Assembly: GCA_964468125.1 (NCBI GenBank)
Contig: CAYXVF010000019.1
Location: 7,067-71,066 of the forward strand
Reading direction: 5' to 3'
Source of the DNA: CAYXVF01 sp964468125
GTDB lineage: Bacteria; Myxococcota; XYA12-FULL-58-9; CAYXVF01
Length of the DNA stretch: 64,000 nucleotides
The notes beneath the pieces were generated by a model, which had not been told where the DNA came from, made no database searches, and saw only the letters and a list, made by a program, of their open reading frames with translations. Positions 25,935-35,173 of this stretch are shown one piece after another; within the stretch, counting starts at the first letter, position 1, and each line of letters starts with the position of its first letter. The position numbers and the translations under genes are program-made.

Positions 25935-26692
25935 GCGCTGGATTGATCCAGGCGTCGAGCCTCGCGGAGATCGCTGGAGTGGTCCACGGGTTCACCACGC
26001 GAGAAGGCGGGGTCTCGACGGGGCCCTATGAGAGCCTCAATCTCTGCACCTCCGCCGGGGACGCGCGGGAGGCGGTAAAGGAAAATCGCGGGCGTGTGCT
26101 CGCTGCGCTCGGTCGCCCGGAGGCCAGCTGGATATCCCTGCGCCAGGTCCACGGCGCGGATGTCGTGCAGGTCACGGCGCAAGCGGGCCGCACGATCGAG
26201 GCAGACGGGCTGTGGACGCGCGACCGGGCGGTGGTGGTTTCGGTGCTCGTCGCCGACTGTGTTCCGATCCTCCTCGCGGATCGCGACGCGACGGTGGTGG
26301 CCGCGGTCCACGCCGGTTGGCGCGGCACGGAAGCGCACATCGTGCGTGTCATGGTGAAGCGCCTGAAGGACGCGGGGGTCCCCCCGGAGCGTCTCGTGGC
26401 GGCGATTGGTCCCGCGATCTCGAAGGACAGCTTCGAGGTCGGGCCGGAGGTCGTAGAGGCGCTCGCCAAAGCGTTCCCAGAGGCCGGCGATGCGATTCGC
26501 ACCGGCAACGGCGACCGCTCGCACGTCGACCTCTGGGCGTTGAACGAGCTCGATCTGCGCGCCTCCGGTGTCGAAACGGTCGATGTGCTGCGCCTCGACA
26601 CGATGACCCGCTCCGAGCTCTTCTCCCACCGGCGCGACGCCGGGGTCACCGGCCGGCAGGCGGGGGTGATCGGCTTCGCGCCGGTTTTTTGA
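25931..26692 (+). CDS. pgeF: Peptidoglycan editing factor / multicopper-like purine nucleoside phosphorylase
   Basis: 253 aa of the YfiH/PgeF (laccase-domain) family over its usual length. Signatures: HGFTTREGGVSTGPYESLNL, RQVHGADVV, ADCVPILL, AVHAGWRG, AAIGPAISKDSFEVG and the C-terminal SHRRDAGVTGRQAGVIG. Zn ligands are the His of RQVHG, Cys of ADC and His of VHAGW. In E. coli PgeF cleaves miscoupled muramyl peptides; other members phosphorolyse purine nucleosides. The ATG overlaps the psd stop, suggesting a shared transcript. Confidence 0.92.
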   Translation: MSAGLIQASSLAEIAGVVHGFTTREGGVSTGPYESLNLCTSAGDAREAVKENRGRVLAALGRPEASWISLRQVHGADVVQVTAQAGRTIEADGLWTRDRAVVVSVLVADCVPILLADRDATVVAAVHAGWRGTEAHIVRVMVKRLKDAGVPPERLVAAIGPAISKDSFEVGPEVVEALAKAFPEAGDAIRTGNGDRSHVDLWALNELDLRASGVETVDVLRLDTMTRSELFSHRRDAGVTGRQAGVIGFAPVF

Positions 26693-26755
26693 CGGCGAGC
26701 CCCACGGACGCGAGACTCCGTCGATGAGCCCGCTGGACCGGGCGACGGAAGCGTC

Positions 26756-27568
26756 ATGACCATCCCGCACTCGAGACGTCTGAGACTCCTCGCAGCGATC
26801 GCCCTCGTCGCTCTCGTCGGCTGTGCCGGAAGCGACGCACAGGTGATCGCCCTTCAGAAGTCCGTTCGCGCCCTCGAAGTGAGGCTCGCCCGCGCCGAGT
26901 CCTCGGATCAAACGCTAAACGACAAGATCTTCGTCGTGACCGCACAGCTCGATGACTGCCGCGCGGCCATCGACGGTGCACAACCACAGGCGACGCCCAA
27001 GAGCGAGCCGACGCGGCTCGAGCCGGTCGTCTCGAGCGAGCTCGAGGCTCACGAGCCTTTCGACCCGACGCTCCCGAAGCATTTACAGCTGGTCGCCGCG
27101 GAGCAAGCGGAGCCGACGGTCCTCAAGATCCACGGGGATCCGGAGCAGCTCGCTCCCCTGGACGTCACCGACGTTCCGCCGCCGCCGACTCTCCCGGATC
27201 CCGCGGTTGCGCAGGCGCAGTTCGAGGCCGGCCTCGAGGCGTTTCGGCGGGGTGAGTTCTCGGTCGCTCGGACTACCTTCGAGCGTTTCGTGGACGAGCA
27301 CCCTGTTCACCGGCAAGCGGACAACGCGATGTACTGGATCGGTGAGTGCTCCTACGAGCTCGGTGACTACGCGGACGCGCTGACCGCTTTTCGACGGATC
27401 GTGAACGAGTATCCGAGCAGCCGAAAGCTGCCCGACGCGATGTTCAAAATCGGCACCGCCTACGAGCAACTACAGGACGGGCAGAATGCCCGCCGTGCAT
27501 TCGAGCGATTGGTGAAGCGCTATCCCAAGAGCGCCTATTCCGAGCTTGCGAGGGCAAGACTGCAATGA
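26756..27568 (+). CDS. CpoB/YbgF-like TPR lipoprotein
   Basis: 270 aa. Signal peptide with lipobox LVGCA, a short coiled coil (IALQKSVRALEVRLARAESS), a Pro-rich linker and a C-terminal TPR domain (about residues 140-265): AQAQFEAGLEAFRRGEFSVA, AMYWIGECSYELGDYADAL, AMFKIGTAYEQLQDGQNAR. This is the layout of CpoB (YbgF), the Tol-Pal partner that couples peptidoglycan synthesis to outer-membrane constriction at division. No tol genes are nearby. It overlaps the LysM gene by 4 bp, so the two are likely cotranslated. The TPR assignment is firm; the CpoB role is inference. Confidence 0.82.
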   Translation: MTIPHSRRLRLLAAIALVALVGCAGSDAQVIALQKSVRALEVRLARAESSDQTLNDKIFVVTAQLDDCRAAIDGAQPQATPKSEPTRLEPVVSSELEAHEPFDPTLPKHLQLVAAEQAEPTVLKIHGDPEQLAPLDVTDVPPPPTLPDPAVAQAQFEAGLEAFRRGEFSVARTTFERFVDEHPVHRQADNAMYWIGECSYELGDYADALTAFRRIVNEYPSSRKLPDAMFKIGTAYEQLQDGQNARRAFERLVKRYPKSAYSELARARLQ

Positions 27569-28680
27569 GCCTGCGATTCATAGTTCGCGTCTGTCTTCTC
27601 ACTGTGGCTCTCGTTCTCACGGTTGGGGCACTGAGTGGCGGTCCCGAGCCCGTCCGGGCTCAGCGAGCGAGCCTTGCGGGCCGCACTCCATTCAATCCGA
27701 AGGTCGACGAATACACGGTTCAAAAAGGCGACACCCTTTGGACGATCTCCCAGAAGGTCGTCGGTAGCCCATGGGTGTGGCCCAAGGTCTGGTCCTTCAA
27801 TCCGGAGATCGCGAATCCCAACTGGATCTATCCCGGTGACGTCATCTACTTCTATGAGCGGGACCTGCGCTTCCCCTCGCTTTTTGATCAGCCCGCGAAT
27901 CTCGCAAGCCGGGCAATTGAGCTCGAACCAGACGAAGTGGGTTCAGTTGAGGCGGAGTCAGCGCCGCCGGTGGAGATCGTAAAGCGCACCGTGCAACAAC
28001 GCCCTAAGCGCGCCCGGCGCGCCTACAACATGTTCATTACCGCGAAGGAGCTGCAGGAAGCGGGCGTGCTCGTGAACGCGGCGGACGACGATATTCTCTT
28101 GAGCGACTACGACACCGTTTTCCTGGAGTTCCCGAAAGACAAAGTGCCCCCGCAGGGGGCCGATTACATGATCTACAGGACCGTGCAGGAGGTCCGGCAC
28201 CCCACGCGCGGCGGCCGCTTTGGCTACATCACGCAGGTCACTGGCTTCGCGAAGGTAAAGGGAGGCCGTGAAGACGGCCTCGCCACCGCCGAGATCTATG
28301 GGGCAGAGCTCGAGATCGACCGGGGCAACTACGTGACGGAGAAGATCGACATCGAAGAACCAGTGGTCGCCAAGAAAGCGGTGGCCCCCCTCGAAGGGGT
28401 GGTGGTGGCGGTGCACAGTGGCTGGGGCGTCATCGGAAGCGAAGAGCAATTCGCCTTCGTCGACCTCGGCACCGCCGCAGGAATCGAGCGTGGCAATGAC
28501 CTCGTGGTCTTTCGGCGCAGTGACCCGCGGCGCGACCGTGGCCGCGGCGACGACTTGCCGCTTCGCCCGGTCGCGCGGGTGAGGGTCGTCGACGCGAAGG
28601 AAGAGGCGTCGACCGTGCTGATCCTCGACTCCCTGGAGGAGATCGAGATCGGCTACAAGGTACGAACCGTCACCCAGTAG
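27565..28680 (+). CDS. Secreted LysM-domain protein
   Basis: 371 aa. Signal peptide (about 1-32), then one LysM domain at about residues 49-97: DEYTVQKGDTLWTISQKVVG and NPEIANPNWIYPGDVIYFY. LysM binds peptidoglycan glycan chains. The remaining 270 residues are beta-rich with AEIYGAELEIDRG and GVVVAVHSGWGVIG; proteins of this type (LysM followed by a long beta domain) are common in delta-proteobacteria but have no settled role. Its ATG overlaps the CpoB-like stop. It converges on the OPT gene with an 11-bp overlap. Confidence 0.85.
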   Translation: MSLRFIVRVCLLTVALVLTVGALSGGPEPVRAQRASLAGRTPFNPKVDEYTVQKGDTLWTISQKVVGSPWVWPKVWSFNPEIANPNWIYPGDVIYFYERDLRFPSLFDQPANLASRAIELEPDEVGSVEAESAPPVEIVKRTVQQRPKRARRAYNMFITAKELQEAGVLVNAADDDILLSDYDTVFLEFPKDKVPPQGADYMIYRTVQEVRHPTRGGRFGYITQVTGFAKVKGGREDGLATAEIYGAELEIDRGNYVTEKIDIEEPVVAKKAVAPLEGVVVAVHSGWGVIGSEEQFAFVDLGTAAGIERGNDLVVFRRSDPRRDRGRGDDLPLRPVARVRVVDAKEEASTVLILDSLEEIEIGYKVRTVTQ

Positions 28681-30589
28681 CTTTCTGGTCCTGAATTCCG
28701 GACTTCGTGAAGCTGTAGAACAGGTAGAGCACAGCCGCAGCGGCGGCGAGCGTTAGCGAGCCGGTGACGAGCTCCGGCAGGCCCGGGTCGAGCTCAGAAA
28801 GACCCACCGAACGGTACAGCGCCCGTCCTACGCCCGTGAGCGACTCGCCGGCGATGATGCCCGACGAGAAGAGCACACCGCGGCCGAGCTTTACGTCCGC
28901 TTCCGCGTCCTTTGCGCCATCCGCCATGAAATGGGCGAGCAGGCCACCGACGAGCAACGGTGGTGCGATTCCAAACGGCAAATACATCCCGACGGCGAGC
29001 GGCATCAGATGGAGCCGGAATTCCGCGCCGCGTCGCTCGAGGAGCCAGTCGAGAATCATCACCACCACCGCGAGCCCTACACCGAGGGCGATCATGTCCC
29101 AGGGCAAAGGATTGCCATCGCTGAAGAAGCCCTTTGCGAGACCCGCGAAGAGCGCTGCCTGGGGTGCGGCGAGCTCCCGGCCGCCGATGCCGCCGGGAAT
29201 GTTCGAGTGGAGGAGCTGGAGCACCGGGGCCATCACGAGCGAGCCGACGAAGACCCCGCCGATCTGCATCATCTGCTGCCGCCGAGGAGTTGCTCCGACG
29301 ATTTGGCCGGTTTTGAGATCGTTGCACACGTCACCGCTCGTACACGCAGCGCAGCACACGATCGCCGCGACGCCGAGTGTCGCCACCATTCCCTCTGTGC
29401 CACTGAATCCGAACACCAACATCAGTGCGCCCGTGAACAGCACCGCCGTGATGGTCATACCGGAGACCGGTGAATTCGAATTGCCCACGAGGCCGACGAT
29501 GTAGCTCGCCACCGCGGTGAAGAAGAAACTCATTACCACCATGATGACGGTGGTCACCGCGGCGATGATGATGCTCTGGGTCAGGGAGAAGTAAACGCCA
29601 CCGATCAGCGAGATGGCCAACAGAGAAAACAGAATGATCGCGGGACCTGGCAAATCCTCGAGACCGTCGTCCCCGTCGTGGGTGACACCGCGCAGCTTCT
29701 GCACCGCCTCGACGAGTCCGTGGCGCACCTTGAAGATCGACTGCACGCCTCCCATCACCATCGCGCCGACGCCGATGAAGCGGATCTGGCCCGACCAGAG
29801 TTCGTAGGCGGCGTCCACGGGGTTTTCTACCGTGCCGACCTCGAACAGCGGCATGGCGACGAGCCATCCGATCGCACCGCCGAGGAACATCAGCAGGGCG
29901 ACATTGAGTCGTACGATGAAACCCACCGCGACGAGCGCCGGTGAGATCTCACTGCCAAAAAAGAAGAGCCGACCAGACGCGTTGACCGCACCTTCCATCG
30001 CCGGTTTCACCAGGAGAATCAGCGAGTCCGCAGCCTTCATTGCTGCGCCCACCACCGCCCCCCAGGCGACGGCCATCGCACCCCTGCGGTCGGCCTTCGC
30101 GGCGCCGGACTTTAGTACCTCGGCGCAGGCGATCCCCTCGGGGAATTTGAGCTCGGCGCGGGGGGAGGCGACGAAGACACGTCGCATCGGGATCATGAAG
30201 AGGATACCGAGGAGACCGCCGGTGAAGGCCACCAGCGTCGTGGTGACGAAGTCGAACTCTTTCCAGACGCCGATGAGCACGAGGGCGGGCATGGTGAAAA
30301 TCACCCCCGCGGCCAGTGACTCTCCGGCGGACGCGCCTGTCTGCACTTGGTTGGCCTCGAGGATGGTGCCGTTGCGAAAGAGGCCCCGCAGGATCAGCAT
30401 TCCGATCACCGCCGCGGGAATCGAGGCGGATACGGTCAAGCCGACGTAGAGGCCGAGGTAGACGTTCGCCGCGCCCATCACCACGGACAGGATGAGCGCG
30501 AGGATCACCGCCCGAGGAGTGAGCTCGGGGATCGGTGAAACGTTGGGCGTCGGATTTTGCGCTGAGCTCAAGTCAGTGGCAGTGCTCAC
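28670..30589 (-). CDS. OPT family oligopeptide transporter
   Basis: 639 aa. Multi-spanning membrane protein of the oligopeptide transporter family: PRAVILALILSVVMGAANVY, LGLYVGLTVSASIPAAVIG, a FPEGIACAEVLKSG stretch and GNSNSPVSGMTITAV, all typical of bacterial OPT. About 14-16 transmembrane segments. It imports short peptides or metal chelates with protons. The GTG at 30589 overlaps the POT stop by 4 bp (GTGA), so the two transporters are translationally coupled. Substrate is unknown. Confidence 0.92.
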   Translation of the reverse strand: MSTATDLSSAQNPTPNVSPIPELTPRAVILALILSVVMGAANVYLGLYVGLTVSASIPAAVIGMLILRGLFRNGTILEANQVQTGASAGESLAAGVIFTMPALVLIGVWKEFDFVTTTLVAFTGGLLGILFMIPMRRVFVASPRAELKFPEGIACAEVLKSGAAKADRRGAMAVAWGAVVGAAMKAADSLILLVKPAMEGAVNASGRLFFFGSEISPALVAVGFIVRLNVALLMFLGGAIGWLVAMPLFEVGTVENPVDAAYELWSGQIRFIGVGAMVMGGVQSIFKVRHGLVEAVQKLRGVTHDGDDGLEDLPGPAIILFSLLAISLIGGVYFSLTQSIIIAAVTTVIMVVMSFFFTAVASYIVGLVGNSNSPVSGMTITAVLFTGALMLVFGFSGTEGMVATLGVAAIVCCAACTSGDVCNDLKTGQIVGATPRRQQMMQIGGVFVGSLVMAPVLQLLHSNIPGGIGGRELAAPQAALFAGLAKGFFSDGNPLPWDMIALGVGLAVVVMILDWLLERRGAEFRLHLMPLAVGMYLPFGIAPPLLVGGLLAHFMADGAKDAEADVKLGRGVLFSSGIIAGESLTGVGRALYRSVGLSELDPGLPELVTGSLTLAAAAAVLYLFYSFTKSGIQDQKATG

Positions 30590-32244
30590 TGAACGTACTC
30601 ATGGGTTTTGTAGAACGCCGCACGCAAGGCGAAGAGCCCACCGAAAACGCCCATGGCGATCGCGAAGGTCCAGAAGAAGTTCGCCAAATCGAGCCCTTCG
30701 CTCACGCCCGCGATGAAGCCCACGAACACGTTGCCGAGGGTCACGGTGAGCAGCCACAGCCCCATCACCGTCGACTTCACGCTCTTCGGTGACTGCGTGT
30801 AGGCAAACTCGAGGCCGGTGATCGAGACCAGGACCTCGGACTGGGTGAGCAGGAAGTACTGGATGAGCTGCCAGCCGACGCTCACTTCACCCGGGCCCGC
30901 GGCATCGATCGCGTGCTGCGCTAAGGCCGCGGCGACGAAGGAGGATCCGGTCATGAGCATTCCGACGGTCATGCGCTGCAACGCGGTGACCTTCAGGCCC
31001 GATTTACGCAGCAACGAGACCACGAAGCCGGTGACCGGGATGAGGATCATCACCATGAGCGGATTCAAGCTCTGAATCTGGTCCGGCTGCGCCACGACAA
31101 AGCCCAAGTCGAGGTTCATCTGCTTGGCTTGAAGCACCCAGGTGGAGCCGTGTTGGTCAAAGAGGGCCCAGAACATCGAGACGAACAGGAAGATCGACAT
31201 GATCCGCCACAATGAGACGTGAGCCTCGACCGCGTCGTAGCCGAACTTCTTCTCCGCGGCGGCGAAGATTTTTGGCACCTTGCTGCCGAAACCTTCTCGT
31301 TGGGCCTGCTGATTGGCACCGCCGACGAGAGCGCTGACCGTGGTGAACAAGACGGCAAAGAAGCCGTTGTCCTGCTCGATCTTTTGGCGGGCCTGCCAGA
31401 CGAAGGGGAGGATGATCACCGCGATCAGCATCGCGATCAGCATCGTCTGCACCCCGATGAGCTCCATGAAAAGCACGCCGCCGAGCGCGACGAAGAGGCA
31501 TAGGCCGATCAGGGTATCGAGCACACCGAGCTTGCCGCCGGGGGCGGCGGGCACGTGCACGAATTTGTTGCGGCCGAGCCAGAAGAACAGGGTGGCGATC
31601 GCCATCAGGACGCCCGGGACCGCGAAGGCCACGCTCCAGCCGAAGGTCGCCCGCAACCAGGGGATGAGCAGGGTCGCAAAGAACGAGCCGAAATTGATGA
31701 TGAAGTAGAACGCTTGGTACATCTTCTCTAGCAAGTGCCAGTTGCCCTTGCCGAATTGGTCGCCGACGTTCGCCGATACGCAGGGCTTGATGCCCCCGGT
31801 GCCCACCGCGATCAGAATCAGGCCCGTATAGGTTCCGACGACGCTCCCCTCACCGAGGGAGAGCACGGCGTGCCCGATGGTGTAGACGATCGAGAGCCAG
31901 AGAATCGTGTTATATTTGCCGAGGAGCCGGTCGGCGAGTATGGCCCCGAGGATCGGGACGAAGTAGGCGCCTGCGACGAAGTAGTGATAAACCGAAGCCG
32001 CTTTTGCGCCGGCGGCGTCCGGCGCCATGCCCGTTTCCTGGAAGAGAAACGCGAGGTACAGCGTGAGGATGGCGCGCATGCCGTAGTAGCTGAAGCGCTC
32101 GCAGCCCTCGTTGCCGATGATGTAGGGGACGCCCTGGGGCCAACCCGTCGCGGAGTGATCCGGTTCCGTTCGGTACCCGTGTTTATCGACCTTCGGGGTG
32201 GACGAAGGCTTCTGCGAGCCGTTCTGTTCGCTTTCCGCGACCAT
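30586..32244 (-). CDS. POT/PTR family proton-dependent oligopeptide transporter
   Basis: 552 aa, MFS fold. Signature ERFSYYGMRAILTLYL (the PTR E-x-x-E-R-F-x-Y-Y-G motif reads GNEGCERFSYYG here), GAYFVPILGAILADRLLGKY, GTGGIKPCVSANVGDQF and FYFIINFGSFFATLL. About 12-14 helices. It takes up di- and tripeptides with protons. The ATG at 32244 has TTGGAG 8 nt upstream and beats a TTG 6 bp earlier. It is the first gene of a two-gene unit with OPT, and a candidate promoter lies 86 bp upstream. Confidence 0.94.
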   Translation of the reverse strand: MVAESEQNGSQKPSSTPKVDKHGYRTEPDHSATGWPQGVPYIIGNEGCERFSYYGMRAILTLYLAFLFQETGMAPDAAGAKAASVYHYFVAGAYFVPILGAILADRLLGKYNTILWLSIVYTIGHAVLSLGEGSVVGTYTGLILIAVGTGGIKPCVSANVGDQFGKGNWHLLEKMYQAFYFIINFGSFFATLLIPWLRATFGWSVAFAVPGVLMAIATLFFWLGRNKFVHVPAAPGGKLGVLDTLIGLCLFVALGGVLFMELIGVQTMLIAMLIAVIILPFVWQARQKIEQDNGFFAVLFTTVSALVGGANQQAQREGFGSKVPKIFAAAEKKFGYDAVEAHVSLWRIMSIFLFVSMFWALFDQHGSTWVLQAKQMNLDLGFVVAQPDQIQSLNPLMVMILIPVTGFVVSLLRKSGLKVTALQRMTVGMLMTGSSFVAAALAQHAIDAAGPGEVSVGWQLIQYFLLTQSEVLVSITGLEFAYTQSPKSVKSTVMGLWLLTVTLGNVFVGFIAGVSEGLDLANFFWTFAIAMGVFGGLFALRAAFYKTHEYVQ

Positions 32245-32329
32245 CTGCAATTCTCCAACTCTTGGCGGCTGGCCAGAACCAGACGAGAGGGTGCATGCAT
32301 GCGAACCCCTCCCCCCAGCGCTGATGGGC

Positions 32330-32359
32330 GCTATACAGAAATCGGTTTCCCGCCGTCAA
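32330..32359 (-). promoter_or_regulatory. Candidate sigma70-type promoter for POT-OPT
   Basis: On the minus strand TTGACG (5 of 6 to consensus) and TATAGC (4 of 6) are separated by 18 nt, about 85 bp before the POT ATG. A 10-bp palindrome GCATGCATGC at 32293-32302 lies between this promoter and the ribosome site and could be an operator. Confidence 0.4.
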
Positions 32360-32404
32360 ACCGTTGTCACATGAGCGTGCCGGAGTGCCAACCGGGGGCG
32401 ACCC

Positions 32405-33256
32405 TCATCTGTTTAGCAAATCACTGAGCGCCGCCCGAGCACCGTCGTCGAGGCCGCGTCGCTCCGCGAGGGTCAGGGCGCGGAGGCTCAGCCGCCGGTA
32501 GATCTCGCGCGTCGGAGCGTCGAGCGCCTCTAGGTGCCGTTGCACCCCCTCCACGTCGCCCCGGCTCACCGGTCCCGTGAGCCCGTCTTGCGCCCCCTGG
32601 CGGATCACGTTGTCGATCGCGACGGCCGCGAGCTCGGCGAGGGCCCGTTCCGCATCGTCGATCCCCGCACGACTCGCGACCTCCGCAGCCTCGGATAGGA
32701 GGGCGACGACGAGGTTTGCCGCCATGACCGCCGCCGCGTGGTAGCGGGTCTTGGCGTGCGCTGCGATGCGCTGCACTCGAACCCCGGTAGGGTGCAGAAG
32801 CGTTTCGAGGGCGTCGAGGGCCGGCGCGTCGCCCTCGACCGTAAACAGCGCGCGGTTGAGGGCATCGGCGGCGATCCGCGGCGAGCGCATGGCCACGAGC
32901 GGGTGAAGGCTGCCCCGTGGCACGGGCTGCTCCCCCAGCGCGGCGGCGGGGAGCGCTCCACTCACGTGGGCGATGACCATTCCTGCTCTGAGCTGTGGGC
33001 GCAGGCGCTCGCCCACCTCGCCGATCGCTTGGTCGCTGACCGCGACGAGCACGAGGTCGCATTCGGGGAGCTCGGGCCAGCGCTGAGCGCCGACCGGGAT
33101 CGGCAGCGCGTCCTGCGCAGCCCGGGCACCTCCGACGGACCGGTTCCAGGCGCCCGCGAGCGTGTGTCCTCGGCGGGAGAGCCACAAACCCATGGCGGTT
33201 CCCGCCGCTCCGGTTCCGATGAGAAAAACCCGCTTCCCTGCGTCGTCCCGCGTCAT
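32405..33256 (-). CDS. Rossmann-like DUF2520 domain dehydrogenase
   Basis: 283 aa. N-terminal NAD(P)-binding Rossmann fold starting FLIGTGAAGTAMGLWLSRRGHTL (G-x-G-x-x-G), then DLVLVAVSDQAIGEVG and a helical DUF2520 C-terminal half (KTRYHAAAVMAANLVVALL, GLTGPVSRGDVEGVQRHLEAL). The group is related to pyrroline-5-carboxylate reductases and ketopantoate reductases but its substrate is unknown. Start ATG 33256 is the first in the open frame with the fold directly following. Divergent from the unknown gene at 33518. Confidence 0.85.
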   Translation of the reverse strand: MTRDDAGKRVFLIGTGAAGTAMGLWLSRRGHTLAGAWNRSVGGARAAQDALPIPVGAQRWPELPECDLVLVAVSDQAIGEVGERLRPQLRAGMVIAHVSGALPAAALGEQPVPRGSLHPLVAMRSPRIAADALNRALFTVEGDAPALDALETLLHPTGVRVQRIAAHAKTRYHAAAVMAANLVVALLSEAAEVASRAGIDDAERALAELAAVAIDNVIRQGAQDGLTGPVSRGDVEGVQRHLEALDAPTREIYRRLSLRALTLAERRGLDDGARAALSDLLNR

Positions 33257-33384
33257 CGCAGCGGCTCATACGAAAACGCGCGTCCCTTGGCGAGCCGATC
33301 GACGATCGGCGACGGGCGCGGTTCTCAAAAAGAGCGATCGTGCGAGCGAACCGCGGCGGCCAGAGCCCCTCGCCGCTCATTTTC

Positions 33385-33393
33385 TGCTATAGT
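33385..33393 (+). promoter_or_regulatory. Candidate extended -10 element
   Basis: TG-C-TATAGT, 5 of 6 to the -10 consensus with an extended TG, in the divergent gap. If used, transcription would start near 33400, which leaves no room for the GTG at 33401 to have a leader and favours the ATG at 33518. No good -35 is seen. Confidence 0.3.
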
Positions 33394-33517
33394 TTTCGAT
33401 GTGACCCAGCGGATCAGCACCCGTCGCGAGCGGAGCGTCAACTTCGTTCAGGACGGACAATATGACTATGCTGAAGAAGGCGATCGGGGGCGCGACGTAC
33501 AACGGGAGCGCGCCGTC

Positions 33518-35173
33518 ATGGTCCGCGCCTGGGAGCAACTCCGTGCGGCCGGCCTGCTTTCCTACGGAGTCGAGCTCGGCGACCGGCTCCATCCGATCGC
33601 ACAAGCGCGCTACCAGGATCTCCTCGACGCCGGCGAGATCAACGCCCTCCCGACCACCTACGAAGCGGCGATGCGGATCCTGGTCACCGACCAAAACGGC
33701 GACTCTCAATTCGACATCAACATCGACAGTCTCATGCGCGCGCGTGTCGTTCGCGAGGGTGCTACCCGAGAACAGGTGAGAGCTGCGCTCCTTGCGGACC
33801 CTGTGCCGGTGGGCGCGGACCGGATCGAGCGGGAGTCGAGCGGTGTGAGCCGCTTCCCCTTCGGCGGGGGGCTCAACGATGCGGGGCGCGCGCTGCATCG
33901 CGACGTTGGCGACGTTCGCCTGCGCGACGCGGCGATCGACGCCGCGCGAGACTTTATGCGGGAGAATCGTGGCGCTCTACACCACAACGCGGGTCTTCTG
34001 GCGAGCAACGCGCTCACGAGTGCGGGGGCGCTCGCCGAGGAGGGACGCGCCGACGCGGGGGCCAGGCTCCTGTTCGAGACCGGGGCGCAGCTCATTCGAG
34101 CAGGCAAGCACGCGCAGGCCCGACGCCTCATCGACGCCTTGGACGGCGAGCCCTACCGGCGGGCGACGTTCAATGGCATGGGATTTCCGGTGGGGGCGGG
34201 AAGCGAGGCCGTTCGACGGAGTGGTCCGGGCGGCCGGGTTCGAGTCGACATCGACCCCGACGATCACGACCTGATGGGCGTGAGCGCGGCACGTCTTCAA
34301 CGCGCCCAGCTCGACTGGATCGACGGGCTGCGTGCGGTGGTGGGAGCGGACGCGGACCCCTACGTGCTCGAGGATGTCCGGGAGTACCTCGCGGTCGTGG
34401 CCCGAGACGGTGACGTGGATGACTTGGCGAGATGCATGCGTGAGTACGCGGAAGCGTTCTACGTGCACGCGGGAAGTGACGTCCGCTATGAAGGCTGGCC
34501 CGACGAGAACACTCGGCCCGCTGGCGCGCAGAGCATCATGGATTCGACTCTCTCCACCGTCGATGGGCGCCGGCTGATAGATTGCGAAGGCTTTACCTAC
34601 CTGGCTTCGCATCTCACCTCTGACATTCAGGGGCGGGATGGGGGGAATCGTTTCGATCAGTGGTTCGTGTCAACGGAGAGTCACATCACGCTCCTTCTCT
34701 ATGACCGTGAGCACCCGGGTGAGGCGATTTACGTCGACAACGACGGGATCGGCGCGCGCCACTCAGTTAATGACGAGCTCCTCGTCGCCGACCTCGTGCA
34801 CCAAGTAATGGGTGAGGTAAACGTGGGGGGCCGGGTTCGGGCGGTTGCGCTCAACGAGCAACCGGGTGGCGCCTGGCCTTACGATGAAGACGGTGAGCCC
34901 CGCATGGGGGAGGGACACATCACGGTGGTGGGGCACGGACGCGTAGAGCTCGACCCAAGGGTGCTGGGAGCCGGGGAGTGGAAGTACCGCTTCATGCAGG
35001 TCGACGGAGTTGTTCACGACCGCTTTCGCGAGTTCTGGGAGGGGCGCGAGCGACCGGAGAACAACGATGCGGCGATGCAGGAGTTCGTGGAGGCTCACCG
35101 GGAATTCCTCGGACCGGAGCTGAGCCATTCCGATTTCGTGTCAATGCGGCGTCTCGCCCGTGAGGAACGGTGA
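33518..35173 (+). CDS. Unrecognised protein with possible Cys-His-Asp protease-like site
   Basis: 551 aa, no family recognised and no signal peptide. ATG 33518 has GGGAG 9 nt upstream; GTG 33401 would add 39 residues and is the main alternative. Near residue 70 there is DQNGDSQFD, an EF-hand-like D-x-N-x-D-x-x-x-D loop. The middle is helical. The C-terminal 200 residues are beta-rich: LIDCEGFTYLASHL with Cys356, HITLLLYD with His389 and IYVDND with Asp407. Cys, His and Asp/Asn in this order and spacing recall papain/transglutaminase-type folds, which is a hypothesis only. Its stop overlaps the next ATG (TGATG), so it is coupled to the small lipoprotein at 35173. Confidence 0.7.
   Translation: MVRAWEQLRAAGLLSYGVELGDRLHPIAQARYQDLLDAGEINALPTTYEAAMRILVTDQNGDSQFDINIDSLMRARVVREGATREQVRAALLADPVPVGADRIERESSGVSRFPFGGGLNDAGRALHRDVGDVRLRDAAIDAARDFMRENRGALHHNAGLLASNALTSAGALAEEGRADAGARLLFETGAQLIRAGKHAQARRLIDALDGEPYRRATFNGMGFPVGAGSEAVRRSGPGGRVRVDIDPDDHDLMGVSAARLQRAQLDWIDGLRAVVGADADPYVLEDVREYLAVVARDGDVDDLARCMREYAEAFYVHAGSDVRYEGWPDENTRPAGAQSIMDSTLSTVDGRRLIDCEGFTYLASHLTSDIQGRDGGNRFDQWFVSTESHITLLLYDREHPGEAIYVDNDGIGARHSVNDELLVADLVHQVMGEVNVGGRVRAVALNEQPGGAWPYDEDGEPRMGEGHITVVGHGRVELDPRVLGAGEWKYRFMQVDGVVHDRFREFWEGRERPENNDAAMQEFVEAHREFLGPELSHSDFVSMRRLAREER

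Noticed and set aside
33462..33779. ATG 33462 in another frame as start of the unknown 551-aa protein
   Set aside because: It has a fair upstream site but would need a frameshift to reach the main frame; no evidence for one.
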